A stretch of DNA of 64,000 bases from an uncultured Alistipes sp. (GCA_900769405.1 CAAGGL010000026.1:89956-153955); one strand, 5' to 3'; counted from the first letter of the stretch, positions 1 to 9,509 are shown. Numbers and translations: made by a program. The notes: generated by a model not told the origin, from the letters alone.

Positions 1-306
1 AACAGCATAGGCAAAATACCAAGGCTTCGTTTGGTTTGCGTCATTGAACACTCGTCGCTCGTAGTAATCTTGATAATGAGTTTGAAATTTCGAATAGAGA
101 TATTGATCACCGTTACCCAAAATATCGCAAAGAAACTCGACACCAATCGGATTAATGCTGATCTGCATCGGATCGTCGATTCGCAACTCTAAATCGTCAT
201 ACGAATAATAGCCGTCAATATAAGCGTCCCATTTGCCATAGATCACACCCTCACCACAACCTACGAGTATAACCAAACTGAGAAACAGAATAATTACTCT
301 TTTCAT
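1..306 (-). CDS. Putative lipoprotein, partial (C-terminus outside window)
   Basis: An open frame runs from an ATG at 306 leftward off the window edge, giving 102 visible codons without a stop. The N-terminus starts MKRVIILFLSLVILVGCGEG, a lipoprotein signal peptide with lipobox LVGC, so the mature protein would be lipid-anchored. The mature part is rich in Tyr and Asp (GKWDAYIDGYYSYDD) and resembles no family I can name. It is divergent from glnN across a 158-bp AT-rich spacer. The gene is clear; its function is unknown. Confidence 0.75.
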   Translation of the reverse strand, partial: MKRVIILFLSLVILVGCGEGVIYGKWDAYIDGYYSYDDLELRIDDPMQISINPIGVEFLCDILGNGDQYLYSKFQTHYQDYYERRVFNDANQTKPWYFAYAV

Positions 307-400
307 AACATTTTAGTTTAGGGTACTACAATTTTAGAAAAATTAATCGAAAATATCAAATTTAGCCGCGCGAAAACAACCATTAAAATAGTTTTTTTCG

Positions 401-408
401 TACTTTTG
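401..408 (+). promoter_or_regulatory. Bacteroidetes -7 box upstream of glnN
   Basis: The sequence TACTTTTG matches TAnnTTTG and lies about 57 bp before the glnN ATG. No good -33 TTG is present at the expected distance. Confidence 0.5.
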
Positions 409-464
409 TCGCGTCGTCGCAACACTCGCCGACGACAACCCGCAAAATTTAACTAACTCGAAGA

Positions 465-2639
465 ATGTCATCGCTCAGATTCAGAATGGTCGAGGAGGCT
501 ATCAACCGTAAGCCCCTCGCTGCTCAAAACCCCGAAGGCCGCCCGTCGGAATACTTCGGCACGAAGGTTTTCAACCGCGCCGCAATGCGTCGCTATCTCC
601 ACAAAAAGACCTACGAGGCTATGCTCGACACGATGGACAACGGCACTCCCCTCTCGCGCGAGATCGCTGCCGAAGTCGCATCGGGAATGAAGCAATGGGC
701 TATGGATCAAGGCGCTACACATTATACCCACTGGTTCCAGCCGCTGACGGGCGGTACTGCCGAGAAGCACGACGCATTCCTCGAACACGACGGTGCGGGA
801 GGTATGCTCGAAGAGTTCTCGGGCAAGCTACTCATTCAGCAGGAGCCCGACGCTTCGTCGTTCCCCAATGGCGGTATCCGCAACACCTTCGAGGCACGCG
901 GTTACTCGGCCTGGGACGCAACGTCGCCCGCATTTATTGTCGATACGACGCTCTGTATCCCCACGATTTTCATCGCTTATACGGGCGAGGCTCTCGACTA
1001 CAAGTTGCCCTTGCTGCGTTCGATCTCGGCCGTAGGTCAGGCGGCTCTCGACGTGTGTCACTACTTCGACCCTGAGGTTAAGCGCGTTACGACATTCTTG
1101 GGTTGGGAGCAGGAGTACTTTCTGGTTGATGAGGGCCTGTGGGCTGCACGCCCCGACCTGGTACTGACGGGTCGCACGCTGATGGGACACGAGAGCGCTA
1201 AGAACCAGCAGTTGGAGGACCACTACTTTGGTGCTATTCCCGACCGCGTAATCGAGTTTATGAAGGACTTGGAGCGCGAGTCGTTGAAGCTCGGTATCCC
1301 CGTCAAGACACGCCATAACGAGGTGGCCCCCAACCAGTTCGAGTTGGCTCCGATCTATGAGGAGATGAACCTCGCCAACGACCACAACCAGCTGTTGCTC
1401 ATACTGATGGAGAAGGTTGCTCGCCGCCACTCGTTCCGCGTGTTGCTGCACGAGAAACCCTTCAAGGGTATCAACGGCTCGGGTAAGCACAACAACTGGT
1501 CGCTCGGTACCGACACTGGTGTCAATCTGCTCTCGCCGGGTAAAACCCCGCAGGCAAACCTCCAATTCGTCACATTCATTGCCAACATCATAGCGGCAGT
1601 TTATCGCCACAACGGCGCATTGAAGGCGTCGGTTTCGACCGCCACCAATGCCCACCGTCTGGGTGCCAACGAGGCTCCGCCCGCAATCATCTCGGTATTC
1701 CTCGGCAAGCAGGTTTCGGCAGCGCTCGACAAGATCGCCGAGAGCCAGAGCGAAGACGCGATTATCTTCGACGCTAAGACCGGCTTCAAGATGCAGGGTA
1801 TCCCCTCGATCCCCGAGTTGCTGATGGACAACACCGACCGCAACCGCACCTCGCCCTTTGCCTTCACGGGTAACCGATTCGAGTTCCGCGCGGTGGGCTC
1901 GCTCACCAACTGCGCCTCGGCAATGATCACACTCAACGCCGCTGTGGCCGAGCAGCTGACGATTTTCAAGGGTCGTGTCGATGCACGCATCGCAAACGGT
2001 GAGTCGGTCGAAAAGGCTATCTTCGAGGAGATCAAGCAGTTGATCAATGATTGTCGTCCTATTCTTTTCGACGGTAACGGCTACTCGGACGAGTGGAAAG
2101 AGGAGGCTGCACGTCGCGGTCTGGATTGCGAGACTTCGGTGCCCCTGATCTTCGACCGTATGTTGTCGGAATCGACCAAGCAGATGTTCGCTTCGACGGG
2201 CGTACTGAATGGCGTTGAGCTGAAAGCGCGTACCGACGTAAGCTGGGATATGTACACCAAAAAGATCCAGATCGAGGCTCGCGTGATGGGCGATTTAGCT
2301 CTGAATCAGATTGTTCCCATCGCATCGAAATACGAGGCTATGTTGCTCGATAAGGTCTATAAGATGTCGTTGCTCAACCTCGACGCAACGCAGGATATCG
2401 CCCTCATCAAGGAGATCTCGACCCTCACTGCCGACATTCAGCGTATGGTCAACGAGATGATCGAGGCTCGCAAGGTGGCTAACCGCATCACCGAGGAGCG
2501 CGCCAAGGCGATCGCTTATCACGACACCGTAGCCGACTATTTGGAGGAGATCCGCACACGAATCGACAAGCTCGAATTGGTTATCGACGACCAGATGTGG
2601 ACTCTGCCCAAGTACCGCGAGTTACTGTTCCTGAGATAA
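465..2639 (+). CDS. glnN: Glutamine synthetase, type III (GSIII)
   Basis: ATP-dependent ligation of ammonia to glutamate in the cytoplasm. The 724-aa length is that of the GSIII (GlnN) family, far longer than GSI (about 470 aa) or GSII. Family signatures are visible: NEVAPNQFELAP near residue 285 and NGSGKHNNWSLG near residue 335, which contain the glutamate/ATP-site residues. The N-terminal stretch with YFGTKVFN is also typical of GSIII. The gene is monocistronic, with its own -7 box and a strong terminator shared with convergent gltX. A type I glutamine synthetase also occurs in this window at about 36-37 kb. Confidence 0.97.
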   Translation: MSSLRFRMVEEAINRKPLAAQNPEGRPSEYFGTKVFNRAAMRRYLHKKTYEAMLDTMDNGTPLSREIAAEVASGMKQWAMDQGATHYTHWFQPLTGGTAEKHDAFLEHDGAGGMLEEFSGKLLIQQEPDASSFPNGGIRNTFEARGYSAWDATSPAFIVDTTLCIPTIFIAYTGEALDYKLPLLRSISAVGQAALDVCHYFDPEVKRVTTFLGWEQEYFLVDEGLWAARPDLVLTGRTLMGHESAKNQQLEDHYFGAIPDRVIEFMKDLERESLKLGIPVKTRHNEVAPNQFELAPIYEEMNLANDHNQLLLILMEKVARRHSFRVLLHEKPFKGINGSGKHNNWSLGTDTGVNLLSPGKTPQANLQFVTFIANIIAAVYRHNGALKASVSTATNAHRLGANEAPPAIISVFLGKQVSAALDKIAESQSEDAIIFDAKTGFKMQGIPSIPELLMDNTDRNRTSPFAFTGNRFEFRAVGSLTNCASAMITLNAAVAEQLTIFKGRVDARIANGESVEKAIFEEIKQLINDCRPILFDGNGYSDEWKEEAARRGLDCETSVPLIFDRMLSESTKQMFASTGVLNGVELKARTDVSWDMYTKKIQIEARVMGDLALNQIVPIASKYEAMLLDKVYKMSLLNLDATQDIALIKEISTLTADIQRMVNEMIEARKVANRITEERAKAIAYHDTVADYLEEIRTRIDKLELVIDDQMWTLPKYRELLFLR

Positions 2640-2663
2640 TTATCGTAGAAACTATAAAAAGAG

Positions 2664-2690
2664 AGCCGCACCCCGAAAGGTGCGGCTTTT
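2664..2690. terminator. Bidirectional terminator between glnN and gltX
   Basis: A 9-bp perfect stem AGCCGCACC/GGTGCGGCT with a 6-nt loop is followed by a T run on the plus strand. An A run on its left serves the minus-strand gltX. Confidence 0.9.
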
Positions 2691-2711
2691 ATTATTCAAT
2701 CAATCCTTCGT

Positions 2712-4250
2712 TTACTCCTCGGGAGTGGGGATAGCGGCCAGCGCAGCATCGATGCGGCGTACAACCTCATCGCGACCAACAACGTAGAGAATCTCGAACA
2801 TCGACGGGCCCTTGCAAGCACCTACAACAGCCAGACGCAACGAGTTCATAGTCTGACCGATAACATACTCCTTGCGCTCGTTCCACTCGTGAACAAACAC
2901 ATCGGTACCCTCAACCGAGAAGTCCTCCAACTGAGCCAACTCATCGCGCAACTCAGCCAGACGTGCAGGCACCTCGCCCTTCCAATACTTACGTACCGAC
3001 TTAGCGTCGTACTCGGTCGGAGCAACGAAGAAATACGAGGTCAGATCCCACATATCGCTCACAAACGTAGCACGATCCTTAACCAAGCCTACGATATACT
3101 CAACGCGCTCACGCTCAGCCTCAACGCCCTTCTCAGCCAGCAGCGGCATATAAGCCTCGGCCAGCTCCGCGTTGTCGCGCTCGTGCATATACTGCGAGTT
3201 GAACCAGCGCGCCTTATCGGGCTGGAAACGTGCACCCGATTTGCTCACGCGATCGAGCGAGAACTGATCGATCAGCTCCTGCATCGAGAAGATCTCCTGC
3301 TCGGTACCGGGGTTCCAACCCAGCAGTGCCAACAGATTGACAACAGCCTCGGGGAAGTAACCATCCTCGCGGTAACCGCGTGCAGCCTCACCCGTAGGCG
3401 ACTGCCAGAAGAGCGGGAACACGGGGAAGCCCATCTTATCGCCATCGCGCTTCGAAAGCTTGCCCTGACCCGTAGGCTTCAACAGCAGGGGCAGATGCGC
3501 AAACTCGGGCTGCGAGTCGGTCCAACCAAACGCACGATAGAGCAGATAGTGCAGCGGCAACGAAGGCAGCCACTCCTCACCACGAATTACGTGCGAGATC
3601 TCCATCAGGTGGTCATCAACGATGTTTGCCAAGTGGTAGGTCGGCAGACGGTCAGCCGACTTATAGAGTACCTTATCGTCGAGTGTCGAGGTGTTCATCT
3701 TCACGTCGCCACGAATCAAATCGTGCATCTCAACATCCTCATTCTCAGGCATACGGAAACGAATAACCCACTGATCGCCACGCTCGATACGCTCGCGTAC
3801 CTCGTCAGCCGACAGACGCAACGACGTTGCCAAACGCTCGCGAACAGCATAATTATAGGCGAAGGTTTCGCCCTTCTCCTCGTACTCCTTGCGGATTGCG
3901 TCAAGCTCCTCAGGGGTGTCGAATGCGTAGTAAGCATTGCCATTCTCGACCAACTGCTCGGCGTACTTCAAGTAGATCTCGCGGCGCTCGCTCTGGCGGT
4001 AGGGACCATACTCGCCACCTTCGCGCACACCCTCGTCGATCTCGATACCGCACCAAGCCAGAGCCTCATTGATGTACTCCTCGGCACCCTCAACGAAACG
4101 CTGCGAATCGGTATCCTCGATACGCAAAATCATCTTACCACCGCGCTGACGCGCAAAAAGATAGTTGTAGAGCGCGGTGCGCAGACCGCCAATATGCAAC
4201 GGACCCGTCGGGCTCGGTGCAAAACGTACTCGTGTTTGTCTTGTATTCAT
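2712..4250 (-). CDS. gltX: Glutamyl-tRNA synthetase
   Basis: Charges tRNA-Glu with glutamate. The class I signatures are both present: FAPSPTGPLHIGG at residues 10-22 (HIGH variant) and KLSKRDG near residue 265 (KMSKS variant). Length (512 aa) fits bacterial GluRS, with the helical anticodon-binding domain filling the C-terminal third. The adjacent upstream gene on the same strand is ychF, 36 bp away, so the two may be co-transcribed. Confidence 0.97.
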   Translation of the reverse strand: MNTRQTRVRFAPSPTGPLHIGGLRTALYNYLFARQRGGKMILRIEDTDSQRFVEGAEEYINEALAWCGIEIDEGVREGGEYGPYRQSERREIYLKYAEQLVENGNAYYAFDTPEELDAIRKEYEEKGETFAYNYAVRERLATSLRLSADEVRERIERGDQWVIRFRMPENEDVEMHDLIRGDVKMNTSTLDDKVLYKSADRLPTYHLANIVDDHLMEISHVIRGEEWLPSLPLHYLLYRAFGWTDSQPEFAHLPLLLKPTGQGKLSKRDGDKMGFPVFPLFWQSPTGEAARGYREDGYFPEAVVNLLALLGWNPGTEQEIFSMQELIDQFSLDRVSKSGARFQPDKARWFNSQYMHERDNAELAEAYMPLLAEKGVEAERERVEYIVGLVKDRATFVSDMWDLTSYFFVAPTEYDAKSVRKYWKGEVPARLAELRDELAQLEDFSVEGTDVFVHEWNERKEYVIGQTMNSLRLAVVGACKGPSMFEILYVVGRDEVVRRIDAALAAIPTPEE

Positions 4251-4286
4251 CGTTTTTAACTCTTTTTTACATTAATAATGAGCGGA

Positions 4287-5384
4287 TTAGACATTGAACA
4301 GGAAGTGCATAATATCACCATCCTGCACCACGTACTCCTTACCCTCGATGCCGATCTTACCAACGTCGCGGCAAGCCTTCTCCGAGCCCAGAGCCACATA
4401 GTCGTCATACTTGATCACCTCGGCACGAATGAAACCGCGCTCGAAGTCCGAGTGAATGATACCCGCGGTCTGAGGCGCCTTCATTCCGCGAGTGAAGGTC
4501 CAAGCGCGGCTCTCGTCGGCACCCGTAGTGAAGTAGGTTTGCAGGTCGAGCAACTTGTATGCCGACTTGATCAGGCGGCTCACACCCGACTCGGTCAAAC
4601 CAACCTCTTCGAGGAACATCTGACGCTCGTCGTAGTCCTCCAACTCGGCGATGTCGGCCTCGGTTGCAGCAGCCACGATCAGCAGCTCGGCATTCTCCTC
4701 GGCGATTGCCGCACGAACAGCCTCAACGTGAGCATTGCCCGTTGCGGCGCTACGCTCATCTACGTTGCAGACATACAATACGGGCTTATCGGTCAGCAGG
4801 TTAAGATCGGGAATAACCTTGCGATCCTCCTTATCCAACTCGACCGTACGAGCCGAACGTCCCTGCTCCAAAACCTCCTTATAGCGGCACAAAATCTCGT
4901 AAGCGCGCTTGGCGTTCTTGTCGCCCGCCGTTGCCTGCTTTTGCACCTTACCGATACGGCTCTCAACCGTTTCGAGGTCTTTGAGCTGCAACTCGGTGTC
5001 GATGATGCTCTTATCGCGCACGGGGTCGATCGTACCATCGACGTGAGTGATATTCTCGTTGTCGAAGCAACGCAAAACGTGGATAATCGCGTCGGTATTG
5101 CGAATGTTGGCGAGGAACTTGTTACCCAGACCTTCGCCCTTCGATGCACCCTTAACCAGACCTGCGATATCGACAATCTCGATCGTGGTGGGGATCACGC
5201 GCTTAGGGTTATCGATCTCGGCGAGTTTGATCAGTCGCTCATCGGGTACGGTGATCACGCCCACATTGGGTTCGATCGTACAGAAAGGGAAGTTTGCTGC
5301 CTGCGCCTTAGCGTTCGAGAGGCAGTTGAACAGGGTCGATTTGCCAACATTGGGCAGACCCACGATTCCGCATTGTAAAGCCAT
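4287..5384 (-). CDS. ychF: Redox-regulated ATPase/GTP-binding protein YchF (Obg-like)
   Basis: Translation-associated P-loop NTPase of the OLA1/YchF family. Walker A is GLPNVGKS at residues 9-16, followed by the G2/G3 region and the NVDE G4 variant that gives YchF its ATP preference; the C-terminal TGS domain ends with GDIMHFLF. The frame is open 28 codons further upstream, but I chose the internal ATG at 5384: it begins with the family-typical MALQCGIVG and gives 365 aa. The promoter at 5424-5455 would also place the transcript start downstream of the longer frame's ATG. Confidence 0.95.
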   Translation of the reverse strand: MALQCGIVGLPNVGKSTLFNCLSNAKAQAANFPFCTIEPNVGVITVPDERLIKLAEIDNPKRVIPTTIEIVDIAGLVKGASKGEGLGNKFLANIRNTDAIIHVLRCFDNENITHVDGTIDPVRDKSIIDTELQLKDLETVESRIGKVQKQATAGDKNAKRAYEILCRYKEVLEQGRSARTVELDKEDRKVIPDLNLLTDKPVLYVCNVDERSAATGNAHVEAVRAAIAEENAELLIVAAATEADIAELEDYDERQMFLEEVGLTESGVSRLIKSAYKLLDLQTYFTTGADESRAWTFTRGMKAPQTAGIIHSDFERGFIRAEVIKYDDYVALGSEKACRDVGKIGIEGKEYVVQDGDIMHFLFNV

Positions 5385-5423
5385 ATTGTGTTTTTTAGTT
5401 TTGTTCGTGACAGTTTTAACGTG

Positions 5424-5455
5424 CAAAGATAACCAACTTTTCCGAAACTCTGCAA
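5424..5455 (-). promoter_or_regulatory. ychF promoter
   Basis: On the minus strand TTG, 21 bp, then TATCTTTG, a match to the Bacteroidetes -33/-7 consensus. The predicted start is about 30 nt before the chosen ychF ATG. Confidence 0.6.
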
Positions 5456-5537
5456 GTTTTAGCGCCACTTCCGCGCGCGAATTAAAATATTCATAGAATA
5501 TAATGGGTGAGAGGTGCTAAATTTCAAAATTTATCTA

Positions 5538-5545
5538 TATCTTTG
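5538..5545 (+). promoter_or_regulatory. -7 box upstream of FKBP lipoprotein genes
   Basis: TATCTTTG lies about 33 bp before the ATG at 5578. No convincing -33 element was seen. Confidence 0.5.
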
Positions 5546-5577
5546 CAATTTGTACGCGGTATGTACGTTTATGGAGT

Positions 5578-6177
5578 ATGAAACGATTGCTGAGAAATAT
5601 CACCCTGCTGCTTGTCGCATCGATGGCGATGTGTTTCGTGGCGTGTGACGATGGCGAGGATATATTCCAGCAGCAGATGGATCGTTTCGTGAGCTATATG
5701 ACCTCGCGAATGAAGTTGGTGAGTGAGGAGGAGGCCGAACAGTCGATGACCGGCGAGCAACTACCCTACTACACCCGCTGCGGCGACGCCTATCGCCACA
5801 TCACGAACATCTACCGCGAGGATCGCCCCCAAAAGCTTATTGCCGAAGGGTCGCAGATCACATTCCGCTACGAGGCCTATCTGTTCGAGGGCGCACCGGC
5901 AAACATTCCGTATGCGACCAACAACCGCGCAACGGGCGCAATATTGGCTTCGCAGTATGGTCTGGACACTACGTACTGGGATTTTACCCCCGCAGTGCGC
6001 ATTTTGGGTACCGACCCCATAATAAAAGGGCTCGAACTTACGTTACCCGATTGTGCCAAGGGCGATACGGTCTATACGTTTATGCCCTACGAGGCGGCCT
6101 ATGGCGATCGTGCGATGGGCGTCATTGCGGCTAAGTCGGCGGTGATGATGGTAACGGTGATCGACAATGTTGAATAA
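5578..6177 (+). CDS. FKBP-type peptidyl-prolyl isomerase-like lipoprotein
   Basis: A 199-aa lipoprotein (signal peptide with Cys in VACDDGE). The C-terminal part shows FKBP-fold features: GSQITFRYEAYLFEG, then a GLELTLPDCAKGDTVYTFMP segment and YGDRAMG near the end. This resembles the GldI/FkpA-like isomerases of Bacteroidetes, which assist folding of exported proteins in the periplasm. It is followed after 19 bp by a second, larger FKBP lipoprotein and is probably co-transcribed with it. Catalytic activity is not certain from sequence. Confidence 0.8.
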   Translation: MKRLLRNITLLLVASMAMCFVACDDGEDIFQQQMDRFVSYMTSRMKLVSEEEAEQSMTGEQLPYYTRCGDAYRHITNIYREDRPQKLIAEGSQITFRYEAYLFEGAPANIPYATNNRATGAILASQYGLDTTYWDFTPAVRILGTDPIIKGLELTLPDCAKGDTVYTFMPYEAAYGDRAMGVIAAKSAVMMVTVIDNVE

Positions 6178-6196
6178 AAACGAAACAAACGACATA

Positions 6197-7513
6197 ATGA
6201 AACAAACTATGAAATTTTTGCGCTACGCGTTGATGACGCTGGTTCTGGCGGCAGGAATCACCTCTTGCGCTGAGAAGGTCGAAATCGATATGAACGAGAA
6301 GGAGCAGGTGTCGCTCGACGCGTGGATTGCTAAACACGTGAACAATAATGGCACTCGTGCCGTACGTCAGGACAACGGCCTTTGGGTCGAGGTCAATGAC
6401 TATGGCGACACCGGCAGCCTGGCATCGAACGACACCATTACGTGGGTGAAGTACAACTTCACGATGCGCGATATGACGGGCAATGTCATCTTCTCGCGCT
6501 ATGAAGACGTGGCTAAGTGGCAGGGTACATTCACCAAGTACACCCACTATGTGCCCGACTACATCTTCTGCGGCGACTATGCAGCCAATCTGCTCGAAGG
6601 TACTCACTACCTGATGCGCAACACGCTCACCAACCACGACGGCACCAAATTCAAGATGCACAAGGGCACGAAGGGTACGATCTACATTCCCTCGGCGCTG
6701 GCATACGGCGCTACGGGCACGAGCAACGATGCAGGTTATGGCGGTCAGTACTCGCTCAACGGTAGCGTTCCGTCGATCATCGACTTCGAGATTATGCACG
6801 TGACCAAGGACCCCGTGAAGGACGAGGAGAAGGAGGTTGACGACTTTATCGCAGCAACCGGCAACTGGAAGCCCGTGAACGACACACTTGACTACCTCTA
6901 TGTCGACAAGAGATTCCGTCTGCCCGAGGGTGAAACGGCATATCAAGGCGACTCGATCGCAGTTGACTCGACCGTAAAGATCTGGTATGTAGGCAAGTTC
7001 CTCGATGGTTTCGTATTCGACACCAATATCGATTCGATCAAGCGTCGCGTATTTGGCGAGGTACTGAGCACAGGCGAAGCGTTGGAGTTCACCGTTAAGA
7101 ACAATGGCGAGAGCGCCGACGAGAGTGGCGACGAGGGTTCGGGTTACATCAAGGCTTGGAACTACACAATTCCTCATCTGTTGCAGGGCCAGTGGGCTCG
7201 TATCGTAGCGACATCGTTCTACTGCTACGGTAGCGCAGGCCAGTATCGCAACGGCTCGGCATCGACCTCAAGCTCGATGGACTACTACTATATGAATATG
7301 TACAACAACTATTATAGTAACTACTACAATATGATGTATGGTGGTTATGGTGGTGGTTACGGCTACGATCCCTACGACTATTATAGCTACTATATGTATC
7401 AGGAGATGATGAACAATCAGGGCAGCACAGCCGAGGCTGAGACAACCACGACTGTCACAACTGAGATTCAGTCGTACACGCCGCTCTATTTCGAGATCTA
7501 TATCGAGGAGTAG
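6197..7513 (+). CDS. Lipoprotein with two FKBP-like domains and a Tyr-rich insertion
   Basis: The start at 6197 gives a lipoprotein signal peptide ending at LAAGITSC; an earlier in-frame ATG at 6167 overlaps the upstream gene and adds no plausible signal. Two FKBP-like domains follow: residues about 80-200 (GTKGTIYIPSALAYGATG) and about 235-438 (DSTVKIWYVGKFLDGFVFDTN). Inside the second domain, after FYCYGSAGQYRNG, lies about 70 residues made almost only of Tyr, Met, Asn, Gly, Ser and Thr. The strand YTPLYFEIYIEE, which normally closes an FKBP domain, resumes after it. Probably a periplasm-facing folding factor; the insertion has no assigned role. Confidence 0.8.
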   Translation: MKQTMKFLRYALMTLVLAAGITSCAEKVEIDMNEKEQVSLDAWIAKHVNNNGTRAVRQDNGLWVEVNDYGDTGSLASNDTITWVKYNFTMRDMTGNVIFSRYEDVAKWQGTFTKYTHYVPDYIFCGDYAANLLEGTHYLMRNTLTNHDGTKFKMHKGTKGTIYIPSALAYGATGTSNDAGYGGQYSLNGSVPSIIDFEIMHVTKDPVKDEEKEVDDFIAATGNWKPVNDTLDYLYVDKRFRLPEGETAYQGDSIAVDSTVKIWYVGKFLDGFVFDTNIDSIKRRVFGEVLSTGEALEFTVKNNGESADESGDEGSGYIKAWNYTIPHLLQGQWARIVATSFYCYGSAGQYRNGSASTSSSMDYYYMNMYNNYYSNYYNMMYGGYGGGYGYDPYDYYSYYMYQEMMNNQGSTAEAETTTTVTTEIQSYTPLYFEIYIEE

Positions 7514-7541
7514 TCAAAGAGTCCGATCACTCAAAATATTT

Positions 7542-7574
7542 AAGCCGCGCCTTTTTCAAGGGTGCGGCTTTTTT
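7542..7574 (+). terminator. Terminator after FKBP operon
   Basis: AGCCGCGCC pairs with GGTGCGGCT (one G-T) followed by a T6 run. Confidence 0.85.
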
Positions 7575-7613
7575 GTTGGGGAGAGGGCGGAGAGTCGGGG
7601 CGTGGGCTGAGGA

Positions 7614-9026
7614 TTACCTGCCCACAAATGATATATGGCGCACACGGCGGTCGTGGCGATCGACAACCTCGCGCTCGACGATTCCCGTAACCACATCGGC
7701 CGCATCGTGCCAGCGATTGGCCGAGAATTGGCGGCGATAGGTGGTCAGGTGCTGGTAGAGTTCGGGCCACAGCACCGCCCACTCCGCAGGCATACGCAGG
7801 GCGTGCAGTACCGTTGCCGAATTGGAGAGGATTCGCGCCTCCTTATTGCCGCTCTGATGAAACCACTCGACACGCACTTCGGGCGCAAGGCGCTGCACGG
7901 CACGCGCAAAACCGCGACCACCATTATTACTCTCGATCGCCGCTTGGCGCGTCTGCGTGCGTCGCAACATCTCGGCAACAAGCCCCTCGGTCACCTCCAT
8001 CGGCTCGCGCGAATAGACCACATCGGTCACATAGATCACACCATCGACATCGACCGCATAGCAGATCGAACAGAGGTAATCATCGCCCATATCCGCCGTA
8101 TCGGTATAGTTGCCCCAGCGCACCACATCGCGCGGCAGAGTGTCATAGCGCGAGAATCCGTCACCATAGAGCAAACCTCCCTGAGGTGCGGGATAACCCT
8201 GATACATACACTCGAAACGGGCGGCATCCAAGCGTCGCTTAGCCAGCAGCAGCTCGGTATCCTGCTGTTCGGGCCACAGCGCCTCACCCTCCGCACGCGG
8301 ATCGAGCGCCGTGGGTAGCGACTCCTTCAACGCCTCGAAATTGAGATGCAGCCAATCGTTGCGACCGACCGTCTGTATCTGCGACCAATCGTTGAGCTGC
8401 ACCACCCGCTCGCGACGAGCAATACGCCCGATCAGATCCTCCTCGTGCCAGCGCGTGAAGACAATCAATTCGCGCGAGAGGTTGTGCATACGTGTGCGCA
8501 CCACCGAGGTGTACCACTCCCAGCAGTTCTCGCGCGTGACGGGCGAATTGGCCTCCATAGCATCTTTATAGAGGTCGTCCAAGATGAACACATCGACACG
8601 GTTGCCCGTCAGCGCGCCCTCGCGCCCGACCGACAGCAACTCGCCACGACGCCCGACGATCTCAACCTCATCGGCGGTGCGGATATAGTTCGCGGGCTTG
8701 CCGCCCTGCTTGATTGTCGTCTGCGGAAAGAGCTCGGCATACTCCTTCGACTCGATGATGCGCTGCACGCGGCGATTGAATTTATTCGCCAGCGAGGCCG
8801 AGTAGGAGGCAATCGCCACACGCAGGTCGGGATCGAGTCCGAGGATATAGGCCGGCAGGAGCGTGGTTGAGCCGACCGACTTGCCGTGCTGGGGCGGCAT
8901 TGTTACGATCAGGCGGCGGATATGCCCCTCGGCAAACATCTGTAAAACACGATAATAGGTTCGATGAAAATCGGTAAGCGTCAGAAACGGATAGACCGCC
9001 GAGGCGTAGTCTTCAAAATTTATCAT
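7614..9026 (-). CDS. Phage terminase large subunit
   Basis: DNA-packaging motor: N-terminal ATPase plus C-terminal RNase H-like nuclease. Walker A is MPPQHGKS (residues 43-50) and Walker B is DVFILDD (145-151). The nuclease acidic residues look intact: Asp pairs in YTDTADMGDD (about 308-316), Glu365 in IESNNGG and Asp441/Asp444 in WHDAADV. The start at 9026 (MINFEDYAS) gives 470 aa, normal for TerL; longer upstream starts add unlikely sequence. There is no small terminase, portal, capsid or tail gene nearby, only a 97-aa unknown and an S24 repressor. The frame is full length, so it is either a recent remnant or kept for another purpose. Confidence 0.88.
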   Translation of the reverse strand: MINFEDYASAVYPFLTLTDFHRTYYRVLQMFAEGHIRRLIVTMPPQHGKSVGSTTLLPAYILGLDPDLRVAIASYSASLANKFNRRVQRIIESKEYAELFPQTTIKQGGKPANYIRTADEVEIVGRRGELLSVGREGALTGNRVDVFILDDLYKDAMEANSPVTRENCWEWYTSVVRTRMHNLSRELIVFTRWHEEDLIGRIARRERVVQLNDWSQIQTVGRNDWLHLNFEALKESLPTALDPRAEGEALWPEQQDTELLLAKRRLDAARFECMYQGYPAPQGGLLYGDGFSRYDTLPRDVVRWGNYTDTADMGDDYLCSICYAVDVDGVIYVTDVVYSREPMEVTEGLVAEMLRRTQTRQAAIESNNGGRGFARAVQRLAPEVRVEWFHQSGNKEARILSNSATVLHALRMPAEWAVLWPELYQHLTTYRRQFSANRWHDAADVVTGIVEREVVDRHDRRVRHISFVGR

Positions 9027-9060
9027 AAAGCATTTTGGGATATTGGTTTTCAAAAAAAGA

Positions 9061-9138
9061 GCGACCGCCAAAGTCGAAAAGTTTGGATATGGATTGATTG
9101 GGTGAGTGAAGCGTCCTTCGGCGGGAATTGGCGGTCGC
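9061..9138. repeat. 11-bp inverted repeat between terL and the 97-aa gene
   Basis: The 11-bp arms at 9061-9071 and 9128-9138 are perfectly complementary with 56 nt between. On the minus strand the second arm is followed by a run of eight T, so it could terminate transcription from the 97-aa gene before terL. Confidence 0.55.
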
Positions 9139-9215
9139 CGGGTGTGGATTTTGCGGATTCGGGCGGAGCGTCCTCCTGAGGTGGGAAATGTGGTGCCCGA
9201 AGCCGTTGCAGCGGA

Positions 9216-9509
9216 TTAGTCGATCAGCTCTCGACGCAACTCCGCGAAGTCGAAATCGTTAAGCAGCTCGCCGTCGATCGACACCGAATGAAACTCCCAC
9301 CACACGGGCACGATGTCGTAAATCGCACTGTACGAGCCTCTTTCGTCGCTCGCCTCACGGCGATAGATCAGGAGTGTCGTGCGCAACGTGTAGTCGATAT
9401 CGGCCGCCACTGCAATCGTACCGGAGAAGAATTCGGCCTCCCCCACTGCATCGCGCAGACGGTCGGCCACGAGTCGGTAAATCTCAGATGTGATGTTTAG
9501 CATTGACAT
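9216..9509 (-). CDS. Hypothetical protein, phage-island neighbour
   Basis: A 97-aa, acidic, soluble-looking protein with no signal peptide or membrane segment. It is predicted as mixed alpha/beta, with a first helix (SEIYRLVADRLRDAV) followed by strands (TLRTTLLIYRR). I do not recognise a family. Its position between a terminase and a CI-like repressor suggests phage ancestry. The stop lies 190 bp before the terminase start. Confidence 0.6.
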   Translation of the reverse strand: MSMLNITSEIYRLVADRLRDAVGEAEFFSGTIAVAADIDYTLRTTLLIYRREASDERGSYSAIYDIVPVWWEFHSVSIDGELLNDFDFAELRRELID

